Positions 41,570 to 49,711 of a stretch of 64,000 nt of DNA are shown here, piece after piece. Numbering within the stretch: position 1 is the first letter of the stretch; the number at the start of each line of letters is the position of its first letter. The notes under the pieces were generated by a model. The model searched no databases and was not told the DNA's origin. It saw only the letters and a program-made list of their open reading frames with translations. This DNA comes from Gammaproteobacteria bacterium (GTDB lineage: Bacteria; Pseudomonadota; Gammaproteobacteria; Steroidobacterales; GCA-2729495), in contig VGVH01000009.1 of assembly GCA_016874095.1 (NCBI GenBank), forward strand, positions 1 to 64,000, read 5' to 3'. Made by a program: the position numbers and the translations under genes.

Positions 41570-41608
41570 GCGCTGAACCGGCATCGTTGCCGGATCGGTT
41601 GTCAGCGC
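41570..41608. terminator. Imperfect hairpin after the CPBP gene
   Basis: GCGCTGAACC ... GGTTGTCAGCGC forms an outer stem (one bulge) around an inner CCGGCA-TCGT-TGCCGG hairpin (about 41578-41593). It begins right after the TGA of the CPBP gene. There is no T-run, so termination efficiency is uncertain. Confidence 0.45.
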
Positions 41609-41799
41609 GTCGCGGTCAGTGCGAAGACGCCGAGGACCTGCACGTCGAAGGTCACGAGGCCGCGCGCAGCATCGACGCGCGGGGTGCTTCCGCCTGCCAC
41701 GGGGTAAATCGGGTCGTAGTCCCCGGTAATTTCGTTGTAGATCACTGGAACGATCTTCGCCGGCTCCCGCAACTTCCTGATGAACCGGCTGTTCGACCG
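41602..41799 (-). pseudogene. C-terminal fragment of an unknown exported-type protein
   Basis: The minus frame open from 41799 to a TGA at 41602-41604 reads KIVPVIYNEITGDYDPIYP, then AGGSTPRVDAARGLVTFDV and QVLGVFALTATR. It is fluent, protein-like sequence, but it has no start codon and is cut upstream by a TAG. It looks like the end of a beta-sandwich protein whose body is lost. It overlaps, on the opposite strand, the fragment at 41741-42109. Confidence 0.4.
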
Positions 41800-42109
41800 C
41801 TACGACCGTTCCCGTAACGTAAAAATCGCCCGGCAGGACAAGGCGATACTCGAGAACCTCCGGCCAGGCAGGCCGCCGGAACGATCGACCGACGTGCTGT
41901 TCGTGAGACCCGATGCAGTGCTGGCGCATCTGGAAGCGTCGCGCCGCAAATGGGAAGCAATGGGTTGGCGCATCGACCTCGATAAACTGCGGAGCGAGCC
42001 GCCCGGGCGACGGGAGTTCGTCATTCCGAGCCCCGCGCGCCGCACCTCCGGCCAGTGGGTGCACGACACCGTGCCGTTAATTCCGGCTCAAGCTGCGGCG
42101 AATTCCTGA
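41741..42109 (+). pseudogene. C-terminal fragment, possibly of a Rieske oxygenase
   Basis: An open frame (ATG available at 41780, 109 codons from there) reads NFLMNRLFDRYDRSRNVKIARQDKAILE (abridged), then GWRIDLDKL, FVIPSPARRTSGQWVHDTVPL. This kind of ending, with an IPSPARR block and a WV...VPL tail, is what I recall from the C-termini of some Rieske oxygenase alpha subunits; the Rieske domain and iron ligands are absent. It is thus most likely a relic, left beside the unrelated minus-strand fragment. It could instead be a small intact gene of unknown function. Confidence 0.45.
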
Positions 42110-42121
42110 CCAGCCAGCGCC

Positions 42122-42946
42122 TCAAGACCGGCCGCGGCCGGCTCCGCCACGCAGGAATGCGCTGATGCTGGCCGAGACCGCGGGATTTTCCAGATAGAAC
42201 TGGTGGCCGCCGTCGAAGACCTCCAGCACGGCGCCGGGTATGCGCTGCCGGAGCGCGGTGATGTTCTCGACGCTCGCGATGCCGTCGAAGCGTCCACCGC
42301 AGACAAAGACCGGCATCGACAGCTGTGGCAGGCGCTCCCAGGTGTCGTGAGCCGCGCGAGCCTCGAGCAGACGCCGCATGCCCGTTCGACGACCGGGTTC
42401 GTCGGCACGGAAGCGCAGAGCTGCGAGTATCCTGTCGCGCATTTCTGCAAATTCTCCCGGGTGCCGAGCCGCCCAGCGTGCATCCCGGCGGGTGTCCAGC
42501 AACTCGACCAGTTTCTCAGCCTGCTCGAGTTCCGGCAGCGTGTCGAGCGTGTGCAGCGGATAAGACGCGCCTCCGGCGCCGCCGCTGCTGGTGCAGACGA
42601 GTGCGAGCTGCGTGACGCGCGTGGGATACCGCAGCGCGAGTTCCTGCGCCACCATGCCACCGAAGGACACGCCCATTGCCGCACAACTCGACCAACCGAC
42701 TGCATCTAGGAGTGCACACGCATCTGCAGCATAGTCGGCCATCGTGCAGGGCCGATCCGGCCGGTCGCTCTGGCCTAGGCCGCGCGGGTCGAAGAGGAGC
42801 AGTTCGAACTCGCGACTGAGCGGCAGATCGGCAAGTCCGGGCCGCTGCCTGAGGTCGCCACCCGTGCGGTTCAGGCCCAGCAGCCGCGGTCCGGTGCCGT
42901 GGATCTCGTAGTACAGGCGGATACCGTTGGCGACGACGAATGGCAT
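42122..42946 (-). CDS. Alpha/beta hydrolase (3-oxoadipate enol-lactonase-like)
   Basis: A 274-residue cytosolic hydrolase. It has IRLYYEIHGTGPRLLGLN, FDPRGLGQSDRP, the nucleophile elbow GVSFGGM, the acid in CGGRFDGIAS and the His in DGGHQFYLENP. The oxyanion HG is present. It is similar to PcaD and other esterase/lactonases; substrate unknown. It starts three bases after the stop of the small membrane-protein gene, so it is the last gene of an operon with the sorbosone-dehydrogenase-like gene. Confidence 0.85.
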   Translation of the reverse strand: MPFVVANGIRLYYEIHGTGPRLLGLNRTGGDLRQRPGLADLPLSREFELLLFDPRGLGQSDRPDRPCTMADYAADACALLDAVGWSSCAAMGVSFGGMVAQELALRYPTRVTQLALVCTSSGGAGGASYPLHTLDTLPELEQAEKLVELLDTRRDARWAARHPGEFAEMRDRILAALRFRADEPGRRTGMRRLLEARAAHDTWERLPQLSMPVFVCGGRFDGIASVENITALRQRIPGAVLEVFDGGHQFYLENPAVSASISAFLRGGAGRGRS

Positions 42947-42949
42947 GGG

Positions 42950-43510
42950 TCAGCGGCGCGATTGCCGGGTCCACAGCACGCTTGCCGCGAACAGCACAGT
43001 TAGCACAAGGATGAACGCTGCGACCATCGGCTTGATGGTCTTCAGTGTTCCGGCCATTGCCGCAATGGCCGGATATCGGGTCGGGTAGCTGAAGATGACG
43101 AACAGGAATCCGGCGTTTTCCGCCCAGTCGATGGCCGTGTGCAGGAACGGAACTGCCAGGATCCCCGAGCCGGCGACGCGATCCGCAAAGCTGCTCCCGG
43201 CGCGCTTGAACATCCACGCCCAGAGCAGTGCGAAGAATCCAGCCGCTGCCACCGGGTAGACGTAGTCCACGGCGGCAAAAGCGAGATACAGCAGCCGTGC
43301 CCGGTCGGTGTAGGCAGGCAGCTGCTGGTACATCACCTCGGCGGTAAGCCCGAAGTTGAGATCGAAAGGCCGCATTCCGCCGGCAGCCTGCTCGAAGGCG
43401 GGCGTGAGCACGCCGGCCATCATCGCGAGCGAGGCCGCCGCCAGCGCCAGGCACAAGCCGATCCGGGGCGCGGTGGCATTGCGCAACAGGGCGTCATTCC
43501 AACGGGACAA
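42950..43510 (-). CDS. Small membrane protein, unknown, TTG start
   Basis: A 186-residue protein with four hydrophobic segments (ALAAASLAMMAGVL, LYLAFAAVDYVYPVAAAGFFALLWAW, GILAVPFLHTAIDWAENAGFLFVIF and AAFILVLTVLFAASVLW; some abridged). I chose TTG at 43510 because AGGAAGGA lies about nine bases before it and there is no ATG or GTG nearby. This start overlaps the previous gene's end by 17 bases. Function unknown; the repeated DY/DW and His in helices might carry protons or bind a quinone. Confidence 0.62.
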   Translation of the reverse strand: MSRWNDALLRNATAPRIGLCLALAAASLAMMAGVLTPAFEQAAGGMRPFDLNFGLTAEVMYQQLPAYTDRARLLYLAFAAVDYVYPVAAAGFFALLWAWMFKRAGSSFADRVAGSGILAVPFLHTAIDWAENAGFLFVIFSYPTRYPAIAAMAGTLKTIKPMVAAFILVLTVLFAASVLWTRQSRR

Positions 43511-44648
43511 TGCGCATGATCCTTCCTGACTCGGTCGCCAGGTACAGCAGTCCGTCTGGTCCTTCCGCGACATCGCGAACCCGTTCCTGCCAGTTCTCGA
43601 GCAGGATTTCCTCGCCGATGACGCGGTCGTTGTCGATCGTGAGTCGGTGCAGAGGCCCGCGCAGCGTTGCGCTGAACAGGCTGTCTCGCCAACCGGGATA
43701 ACGTTGCCCGGAGCAGAAGGCGATGCCGGTTGGTGCTGTCCCCGGCACCCAGTACTTGAGCGGCTGCTCCATGCCGGATCTCGCCGTGCCTTGCGGCATG
43801 AGGCCACCGCCGATGTTTTCGCCCCAGGTGATGACCGGCCAGCCATAGTTGGCGCCGCGCCGGACGAGATTGATCTCGTCGCCACCAGTCGGGCCATGCT
43901 CCTGTTCGTACAACTGTCCCGTGGACGGATGAATCGCCAGGCCCTGGGGGTTGCGGTGGCCCAGTGACCAGATTTCGGCGGCAGCACCCGATGTACGCGC
44001 GAACGGGTTGTCCCGCGGCGCGCGCCCGTCGGCGCGCAGTCGCAGGATCTTGCCGCCGTGACTGGACAGGCTCTGCGCATCCGCTGCGGCGTGACGGTCG
44101 CCGCTCGTCACGTACAGGAATCGCTGCGCGTCCATGGCGATGCGCGAGCCCCAGTGGGCATGGTCCGTGCTGGCGTTGTTGGCGACAAAGAGATCCCGGG
44201 TCCCGGTCAATTGCGTATCACGCAGGCGTCCCCGGCCGAGCGCAGTGACACTGCGCTCGCCAGCCGGCTTGATGTAGCTGTAATAGATGTAGCCGTTGAC
44301 GGCGAAGTCCGGGTCGACGAGCACATCGAAGAGCCCGCCGCTGGTGTGGGTGGCAACGGCCGGCCCGCCCGCGATGGGGGTGATCTTCCCGGAGCCGAGG
44401 TCCAGCAGGCGGAAGCGACCGCGGCGCTCGGTGAAGATCATCGTGTCGGCGGACAGGAAGTCCATCGCCCAGACCACGTCATCGGTGCGGGCGACGTCTT
44501 CGAGCCGCAGCCGCATGCCCGCCGACGCGAACAGCGCGGGCCTGCTAGCCGATGCCTGCGGTGATGCCCCGCTGACGGCATCCTGAGCCTGCGCGCCGGT
44601 CGAGCAGGCAGACAGACACAGCAACATCAGGAACAGAAAAGGCGCCAT
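43494..44648 (-). CDS. PQQ-dependent sugar/sorbosone dehydrogenase-like lipoprotein
   Basis: A 384-residue lipoprotein starting MAPFLFLMLLCLSAC (lipobox cysteine about residue 15) at 44648. The six-bladed propeller of the soluble glucose dehydrogenase/YliI family shows RTDDVVWAMDFLSADTMIF, TSGGLFDVLVDPDFAVNGYIY, DHAHWGSRIAMD with the catalytic His, SHGGKILRL, GHRNPQGLAIHP, EHGPTGGDEINLV, RGANYGWPVITWG and RVRDVAEGPDGLLYLATE. It oxidises an aldose or related compound with PQQ in the periplasm. First gene of a three-gene operon and divergent from tadA, at the edge of the guaA-tadA block. Confidence 0.88.
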   Translation of the reverse strand: MAPFLFLMLLCLSACSTGAQAQDAVSGASPQASASRPALFASAGMRLRLEDVARTDDVVWAMDFLSADTMIFTERRGRFRLLDLGSGKITPIAGGPAVATHTSGGLFDVLVDPDFAVNGYIYYSYIKPAGERSVTALGRGRLRDTQLTGTRDLFVANNASTDHAHWGSRIAMDAQRFLYVTSGDRHAAADAQSLSSHGGKILRLRADGRAPRDNPFARTSGAAAEIWSLGHRNPQGLAIHPSTGQLYEQEHGPTGGDEINLVRRGANYGWPVITWGENIGGGLMPQGTARSGMEQPLKYWVPGTAPTGIAFCSGQRYPGWRDSLFSATLRGPLHRLTIDNDRVIGEEILLENWQERVRDVAEGPDGLLYLATESGRIMRIVPLE

Positions 44649-44724
44649 CAGCCAACGCAGTGTACTACGGGTCTTCCCGGGGCAGCGTCGTGTGATGTCC
44701 GCTCTGCCGGTAAAATCACCGGCA

Positions 44725-45207
44725 ATGACCAGCGGAACGCTACACACCGATGCACACTGGATGGCGCTCGCGATCGAGCAGGCGCGACTGGCACGTGCCG
44801 CGGGCGAGGTGCCCGTCGGCTGCGTGATAGTTCGCGAAGACCGCGTCGTCACTTCCGGATTCAATCAGCCGATCGGCCTGACCGATCCGACGGCGCACGC
44901 CGAGATCGCAGCGATCCGTGCCGCGGCGCGGGCACTCGGCAATTACCGCCTGGGCGGCTGCACGCTCTACGTGACGCTCGAACCCTGCGCCATGTGTGCC
45001 GGCGCGATGGTCCACGCACGCGTGGCGCGGCTTGTATTCGGGGCGGCGGATCCACGGGTCGGGGCGGCCGGGTCCGTCCTCAATCTGGTGCAGTCTGCCG
45101 CCCAGAATCACCGCCTCGAGGTAACCGGCGGCATACTGGCCGCGGAATGCAGCGATCTGCTGCTGGAATTCTTTCGCGTTCGCCGGTCAGGCAGCGGGCC
45201 TGACTGA
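44725..45207 (+). CDS. tadA: tRNA-specific adenosine deaminase
   Basis: A 160-residue zinc deaminase that makes inosine-34 in tRNA-Arg(ACG). The Zn/catalytic motif is HAEIAAI (His ligand and proton-shuttling Glu) and PCAMCAGA (two Cys ligands). The ATG at 44725 gives a family-typical N-terminus (THWMALAIEQA-like); upstream in-frame starts at 44692 (GTG) and 44695 (ATG) are possible. A TAAAAT sequence at 44711-44716 inside a GCCGG...CCGGC repeat could be its -10 box, which would favour the downstream start. Core gene; normally next to guaA in this group. Confidence 0.92.
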   Translation: MTSGTLHTDAHWMALAIEQARLARAAGEVPVGCVIVREDRVVTSGFNQPIGLTDPTAHAEIAAIRAAARALGNYRLGGCTLYVTLEPCAMCAGAMVHARVARLVFGAADPRVGAAGSVLNLVQSAAQNHRLEVTGGILAAECSDLLLEFFRVRRSGSGPD

Positions 45208-45214
45208 GAGGCGT

Positions 45215-46753
45215 TCAGCCGCTGCTGCGGGGGCGCGATGCGCGATTGTCGGCGCTTGCTTCGAGTATCGGCGGTGCGCTCTGCTGCTGCGTCCAGATGG
45301 CTTCGTCGTCGCTGTCGCGGGTGGTCCAGCGCAGCATGTCGTAGTAGGTGCGCACGTTGTTCACGAAATTGAGGGCCTCGCCACCGCGGGCAAAGCCATG
45401 TCGCGTCCGTTCGGCATGACGCGGATCGGCCAGCAGCCGGATGCTGGGTCGTACATCTTTCCAGGTGTCCCAGTTGCCCTTGCTGTCGCGGGTGATACGT
45501 CGGGCATCGAGCACGTGGCCCAGCCCGAGGTTATAGGCGGCGAGGGCGAATAGAACGCGATCGGGACCGTTGACGGATTTCGGCAGCTTCCGCTGCAGCT
45601 GTGCAAACAATCGCGCGCCGCCCTGGATGCTCTGGACCGGATCGGTACGTTCGGCAACGTTGAAGGTAGCCGCCGTTTCCTCCGTCAGCATCATGAGGCC
45701 GCGTACGCCGGTGGGAGATACGGCCGCCGGGTCCCACCTGGATTCCTGGTAACCGATGGCTGCGAGCAGCCGCCAGTCAAGCCCGGTCCGCGCCGCCGCT
45801 GCCTCGAACGTCGCCCGGTACTTCGGCAGCACGGAGCGAACATCGCGCATGAACTCCTGCGTTCCCACGTGTTCCACGCGCGGCATGTGGCTGTAGTAGT
45901 GGTCGAGCAGCCGGTTGAGTTCGCCGCTCGCCCGGATACTCGCTAAGTATTTGGCTGCCTCCTCCCGCAGGCTGGGGTCGGCGCGGCCGGGAAAAGCCCA
46001 GGCGATCGACTCGCCCTCGGCGAGATTGAACGCGACGCGCAGCTCGGGCATGTAGCTGCGGTAGAGCGCGAAGGAGTCCGACTTGACGACGGTGTAGTCG
46101 ATCGTGCCGTTGACGACCCGTAGCAGCAGTTCCTGCTGGTCGGCATGCGGATTTTCGGTCCACACCAGGCCGGGCTCGAGTTGCTGTGCCTTCGCCAGCG
46201 TGCGGGCGTAGTTCGATCCGGATGCCACTTCGATCCGCTTGCTGCGCAGCTGGGCGAGATTGCGCGGGCGGCGGCGACCCTCCCGATAGACCAGGTGCTC
46301 CGTCACCTGCTGGTAGGACGGACCGAATGCGACGCGATGCGCGGGGTCATCCTGGGCCGACAGGCCTGCCGCGGCGACATGTGCGCGACCTTCGGCGACG
46401 GCAGGGAGGACATCGGCTGCCCGATCGACGACGAGTACCCGGAGTTCTACGCCGAGGTATTTGGCGAAGCTGCGCAGCAGGTCGTATTCGAGACCGAGAG
46501 GTCCCGTGCCGGCGGTGTAATAAGTGGTGGGGCCGTTGCGGGTGACGACGCGGAGTTCACCCCCTGACTGCACCTCTTCCAGCAGCGACGGCGGATGGGC
46601 ACAGGTGCCCACCAGGGCGCCCAGGCCAAGCAAGATTCCCGCCTTCCACTGCCACGATTCCAAGGTCCTCAGCACCTCCGCGCCACGCTTATGCCCCCGT
46701 TTCTCCGCAGGGGCTGGCGAGGACGTTACCATGTGCCCGTTGCCCGGGACCAT
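45215..46753 (-). CDS. mltF: Membrane-bound lytic murein transglycosylase F
   Basis: A 512-residue protein of the MltF layout: N-terminal membrane segment (WKAGILLGLGALVGTC), a family-3 solute-binding-like domain (about 60-295, ELRVVTRNGPTTYY ... GLEYDLLRSFA) and a C-terminal SLT domain (about 310-470) with the catalytic Glu in GYQESRWDP and the following SPTGVRGLMMLTEETA, AAYNLGLGH and VRTYYDMLRW. It cleaves peptidoglycan glycan strands in the periplasm. Start could also be at M8. It is convergent with tadA, whose stop lies eight bases away, and forms the guaA-tadA-mltF-purL core neighbourhood. Confidence 0.93.
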   Translation of the reverse strand: MVPGNGHMVTSSPAPAEKRGHKRGAEVLRTLESWQWKAGILLGLGALVGTCAHPPSLLEEVQSGGELRVVTRNGPTTYYTAGTGPLGLEYDLLRSFAKYLGVELRVLVVDRAADVLPAVAEGRAHVAAAGLSAQDDPAHRVAFGPSYQQVTEHLVYREGRRRPRNLAQLRSKRIEVASGSNYARTLAKAQQLEPGLVWTENPHADQQELLLRVVNGTIDYTVVKSDSFALYRSYMPELRVAFNLAEGESIAWAFPGRADPSLREEAAKYLASIRASGELNRLLDHYYSHMPRVEHVGTQEFMRDVRSVLPKYRATFEAAAARTGLDWRLLAAIGYQESRWDPAAVSPTGVRGLMMLTEETAATFNVAERTDPVQSIQGGARLFAQLQRKLPKSVNGPDRVLFALAAYNLGLGHVLDARRITRDSKGNWDTWKDVRPSIRLLADPRHAERTRHGFARGGEALNFVNNVRTYYDMLRWTTRDSDDEAIWTQQQSAPPILEASADNRASRPRSSG

Positions 46754-46814
46754 TGGATCGGGTCACCGTTATGGACGCTTCCATTATGTATAAAATGATA
46801 AAAAATAATAATTT

Positions 46815-47147
46815 ATGAGTCATTCGCAGTCCGGATTCCAGCACTGGCTGGCGCTTTGCCGTGCCGCGGGCTTCGACCCGGCGGAGGTCAGACTGGTCAT
46901 GGGTCGCTACCAGGCCTACCGGCGGTTCTATGCCCGCAGCCGCAGCGAGCCCCTGGCCTTGCCCGACTGGTTCAGCTGGTATCACCAGGAGACAGCCAGC
47001 GAGGTCCAGCAGAACGCACCCACCGCGTCCGGCTGTTCGATCGACCCCAATGCAGAGTCCCGCGGTGCCATCCGCCGGCCCGCAGAGTTCGTGAAAGTGC
47101 TGCTCGCCTTCGAGGCGGATGAACTGCGGCACAGGGGCGACGCCTGA
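46815..47147 (+). CDS. Short protein of unknown function with an AT-rich upstream region
   Basis: A 110-residue, charged, helical, soluble protein (GFQHWLALCRAAGFDPAEV, MGRYQAYRRFYARS, RRPAEFVKVLLAFEADELRHRG). No family recognised. It is divergent from mltF. The 30 bases before its ATG are strongly AT-rich (TATAAAATGATAAAAAATAA from 46790), quite unlike the rest of the window; TATAAA at 46790-46795 may be a -10 box, but there is no Shine-Dalgarno sequence. Possibly a real small gene; expression unproven. Confidence 0.55.
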   Translation: MSHSQSGFQHWLALCRAAGFDPAEVRLVMGRYQAYRRFYARSRSEPLALPDWFSWYHQETASEVQQNAPTASGCSIDPNAESRGAIRRPAEFVKVLLAFEADELRHRGDA

Positions 47148-47266
47148 ACTGCTACCGCGCTGCAGGAGAGCGCGCGCAAGGGAGTGGCAGGCTGCCGCGC
47201 AATTTGATCCTCGATGCCGTGGCAGTATGCTAAGCAGCACACAAGAATAACGATCGGAGCAGATCG

Positions 47267-48202
47267 ATGATGCACACCCGGAACACCTCCCTGGTTTTTG
47301 TTGCGCCGCTGGCCGTGTTGGCAATCACCGTCGCATCGCCTGCTTCCGGCGCCGACGACATCAAGACGATCGCCATCCCGACCTGCGACCGCATCATCGG
47401 CACGCTCGCGGTGACCGAGCCCGAGAACAAGTGGTGGCTGGCCTACGAACTCGAGTCTCCCGAGGCCCTGATCAAGGTCTTCGTCTCCGAATCGAAATGC
47501 TTCACGCTGCTCGACCGGGGCAAGGGACTCGCGGCGGCCCAGCAGGAGCGGGCGCTGAGCGCCGGCGGTGAAATGCGCGTTGGGTCCAACATCGGCAAGG
47601 GCCAGATGAAGGCTGCCGACTACGTGCTCGTGCCGGACGTCGTCACGAAGAATAAGGACTCCGGCGGCAAGAAGATCGGCGGCATCCTCGGCGGCCTGAT
47701 TGGCGGCGTGGCGGGTGCCGTGGTCGGCGGCATCAATCTCAAGAGCAAGGAGGCCGACGTCGTGCTGACTCTCACCGACGTGCGCTCCACCGAGCAGGTG
47801 GCCCTCGAGCAGGGGCACGCGAAGAAGACCGACCTCGGCTGGGGAGCCGGCGGCGGAGCGTTCTTCGGCGGCTTCGCGGCGGCCGGCGCCACGAGCTATG
47901 CCAACACCGATATCGGCCAGGTGGTCACGATGGCCTACCTCGATTCGTACGCCAAGCTGGTCACGAAGATCAAAGGCATGTCGCTGAACGCGAAGGCAGA
48001 CAACGTCAGCCAGAGCGTGACCATGGCGAAACCCGGGCGCATGTACACGGCGCCCAACATCAAGGCGAGCGTGGTCCGCGACCTCGACCCGGGGATGATG
48101 ATGTACCCCACCGGCGAGAAAGACGGGATGTGGTGGAAGGTCTCTGACGAGCTCGGCAACGAGGGCTGGGTGCCGTCGACGCTGTTCCAGCTGGCGAGGT
48201 AA
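47267..48202 (+). CDS. CsgG/curli-assembly-like protein with C-terminal SH3 domain
   Basis: A 311-residue exported protein (signal peptide ending ASPASGA). The middle recalls the CsgG/HfaB fold: ESKCFTLLDRGKGLAAAQQERAL, YVLVPDVVTKNK, and a glycine-zipper run GGILGGLIGGVAGAVVGG (about 145-162) before VVLTLTDVRSTEQVALEQG. The C-terminus is an SH3b domain (MYTAPNIKASVVRDLDPGMM ... EGWVPSTLF). There is no CsgA/E/F nearby, so it is not a curli system; it may be an envelope lipoprotein-like assembly factor. A GGAG site lies before the ATG. Quite sure of the fold type, unsure of the role. Confidence 0.7.
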   Translation: MMHTRNTSLVFVAPLAVLAITVASPASGADDIKTIAIPTCDRIIGTLAVTEPENKWWLAYELESPEALIKVFVSESKCFTLLDRGKGLAAAQQERALSAGGEMRVGSNIGKGQMKAADYVLVPDVVTKNKDSGGKKIGGILGGLIGGVAGAVVGGINLKSKEADVVLTLTDVRSTEQVALEQGHAKKTDLGWGAGGGAFFGGFAAAGATSYANTDIGQVVTMAYLDSYAKLVTKIKGMSLNAKADNVSQSVTMAKPGRMYTAPNIKASVVRDLDPGMMMYPTGEKDGMWWKVSDELGNEGWVPSTLFQLAR

Positions 48203-48380
48203 GGCAGCCCCTTGCCGGGTGAGCCGGCCAGGCAATCGCTCGCGTGCTTGCGCGCGGTGCGTCTCTCGCAGTCTTTGGCACCGACCGGCCCGGCAGGCTG
48301 CCATGCATCCACAATGCCCCCGCTTTCTAGCGGAACCCAGTGCAATCCGGGGGAACCCATCGGAGGGTAAAGGCGTAAAA

Positions 48381-48401
48381 AAACCCGCCTTTTGCGGGTT
48401 T
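48381..48401 (-). terminator. Rho-independent terminator of tRNA-Ser
   Basis: AAACCCGC-CTTTT-GCGGGTTT forms an eight-base-pair hairpin. On the minus strand it is followed by a run of Ts (plus-strand A run 48377-48383), so it ends transcription coming from the tRNA-Ser gene, whose 3' end is 35 bases upstream. Confidence 0.88.
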
Positions 48402-48435
48402 ACGGGCATTCATCGGAACCTGGCGGAAACTCGAT

Positions 48436-48523
48436 TGGCGGAGGGAGAGGGATTCGAACCCCCGTGACGTTTCCGTCCCACTGATTTCGAGTCAGGGCCG
48501 TTTAGCCGCTCCGGCATCCCTCC
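48436..48523 (-). tRNA. tRNA-Ser (anticodon CGA)
   Basis: A minus-strand tRNA of 88 bases with encoded CCA. The acceptor arm GGAGGGA pairs with TCCCTCC before GCCA; the T loop is GGTTCGAATCC, and a long variable arm follows an anticodon arm CTGA-CTCGAAA-TCAG with anticodon CGA (reads UCG). The long variable arm identifies a class II serine tRNA. A TATAAT promoter lies upstream and a terminator downstream, so it is its own transcription unit. Confidence 0.96.
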
Positions 48524-48550
48524 GCGGCGCGCGGGCGTCGCAGGGCGGCG

Positions 48551-48579
48551 ATTATAGGCGGATTGCCCGTTGCTGCCAG
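48551..48579 (-). promoter_or_regulatory. sigma-70 promoter of tRNA-Ser
   Basis: On the minus strand, TATAAT (48556-48551) is a perfect -10 box, and CTGGCA (48579-48574), 17 bases upstream, is a four-of-six match to the -35 consensus. The start would be near 48544, about 20 bases before the tRNA. Confidence 0.8.
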
Positions 48580-48581
48580 CG

Positions 48582-49643
48582 CTACTCCAGCGCGCGGCGC
48601 GTGCCGTCGTCGAGGACCAGTTCACGTTCCGGCCAGCGCACGGCGCCGAGACGTGTTTCGAATGCCGTCAGCGCGCCCCGCTGCCGTTCCTTGTGTCGGG
48701 CACCGACGGCGAAATCCAGGCAATAGACGTTGCGACGTGCACCGTGCCAGCACTGCAGCGGCAGCCCGGCGAACAGGTCGTGCTCGCCGCGGGTGAGCTC
48801 GCTGCGTATCGCGTCGGTAGGCCAGCGCCAGTAGTGGCCGATCATGACGGGCTTTTCGTCGAGGTAGCGATCCCACCACCGGACCCGGTCCAGCATGCGC
48901 CACTTGCCCGCTGCAAAGAACGGCGCGGCTGACAGCGCTTCCGGTCCGGAAGTGAGGATGCGGATCGGGTTCGCCATCTGGTACAGAGCGTCCAGGCGAC
49001 CGAGGTGTTCGAGTAGCGGTGGCCTCGTCTGAGGGTCACGCAGGCGCGCGCCGTGGGATTCCCACTCCGCTGCGGCACGCGCTGCCATCCCGCTTTCCTT
49101 GACGATGCCGGCAACGCGATTCGAATAGCCCTTGTAGATGTCGATGACCGGCCCGGAGCAGTCGCGCAGCAGTTGTATCGCCGCGTCGTCCCAGGCCGCA
49201 TGCACGAGGCGCAGATCGGCCCGTTCCAGCACCAGCGGCAATCTCGCGATGAACGCCAGCACGCCGGCGCGCGCGGCTTCAGCCAGGGCACGGGATTCGC
49301 GGTACTTGCCCTCGTGCACATCGTGGTTCTCCGCAAAAAACCAGCCGTTGCCTTCCTTGGCCACACCGCGCAGCAGGTTCAGCTCGTGATTGCCGAGCAG
49401 GCACTGGGCACGTCCGTCTTCGACCAGGGCGCGAACGAAAGCGATCGTTGCCGGGCTGTCGGCACCGCGATCGCACAGGTCGCCGATGAACACCAGTCGC
49501 CGCCGCCCGTGGCGGCATTCTGCGTCGTAGCCGAGGTGGCGCAGCAGGTCCTGCAAGGCCGCGAATTCGCCGTGAATGTCCCCGACGATGTCGATTGGCC
49601 CGTCGAACAGTGGCTGGAAGAGAGTGGAGGTGGGGTCCACCAT
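48582..49643 (-). CDS. Calcineurin-like metallophosphoesterase (PPP-type)
   Basis: A 353-residue protein starting MVDPTSTLF at 49643, with family-typical motifs: DIVGDIHGE, GDLCDRG, LLGNHELNLL and, later, VHAAWD and IGHYW. They are the two-metal ligands of Ser/Thr phosphatase and Ap4A hydrolase-type enzymes. It is longer than diadenosine tetraphosphatase and could be a protein phosphatase or a nucleotide hydrolase. The convergent neighbour is tRNA-Ser; the divergent one is a Rieske oxygenase with a 68-base gap. Confidence 0.85.
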   Translation of the reverse strand: MVDPTSTLFQPLFDGPIDIVGDIHGEFAALQDLLRHLGYDAECRHGRRRLVFIGDLCDRGADSPATIAFVRALVEDGRAQCLLGNHELNLLRGVAKEGNGWFFAENHDVHEGKYRESRALAEAARAGVLAFIARLPLVLERADLRLVHAAWDDAAIQLLRDCSGPVIDIYKGYSNRVAGIVKESGMAARAAAEWESHGARLRDPQTRPPLLEHLGRLDALYQMANPIRILTSGPEALSAAPFFAAGKWRMLDRVRWWDRYLDEKPVMIGHYWRWPTDAIRSELTRGEHDLFAGLPLQCWHGARRNVYCLDFAVGARHKERQRGALTAFETRLGAVRWPERELVLDDGTRRALE

Positions 49644-49711
49644 GTGGCGATTATCCACCACGCCGCTGGCTTCCCGACCGGCCCGGGTTAAGATTAGGCC
49701 GAGGAGCACAC

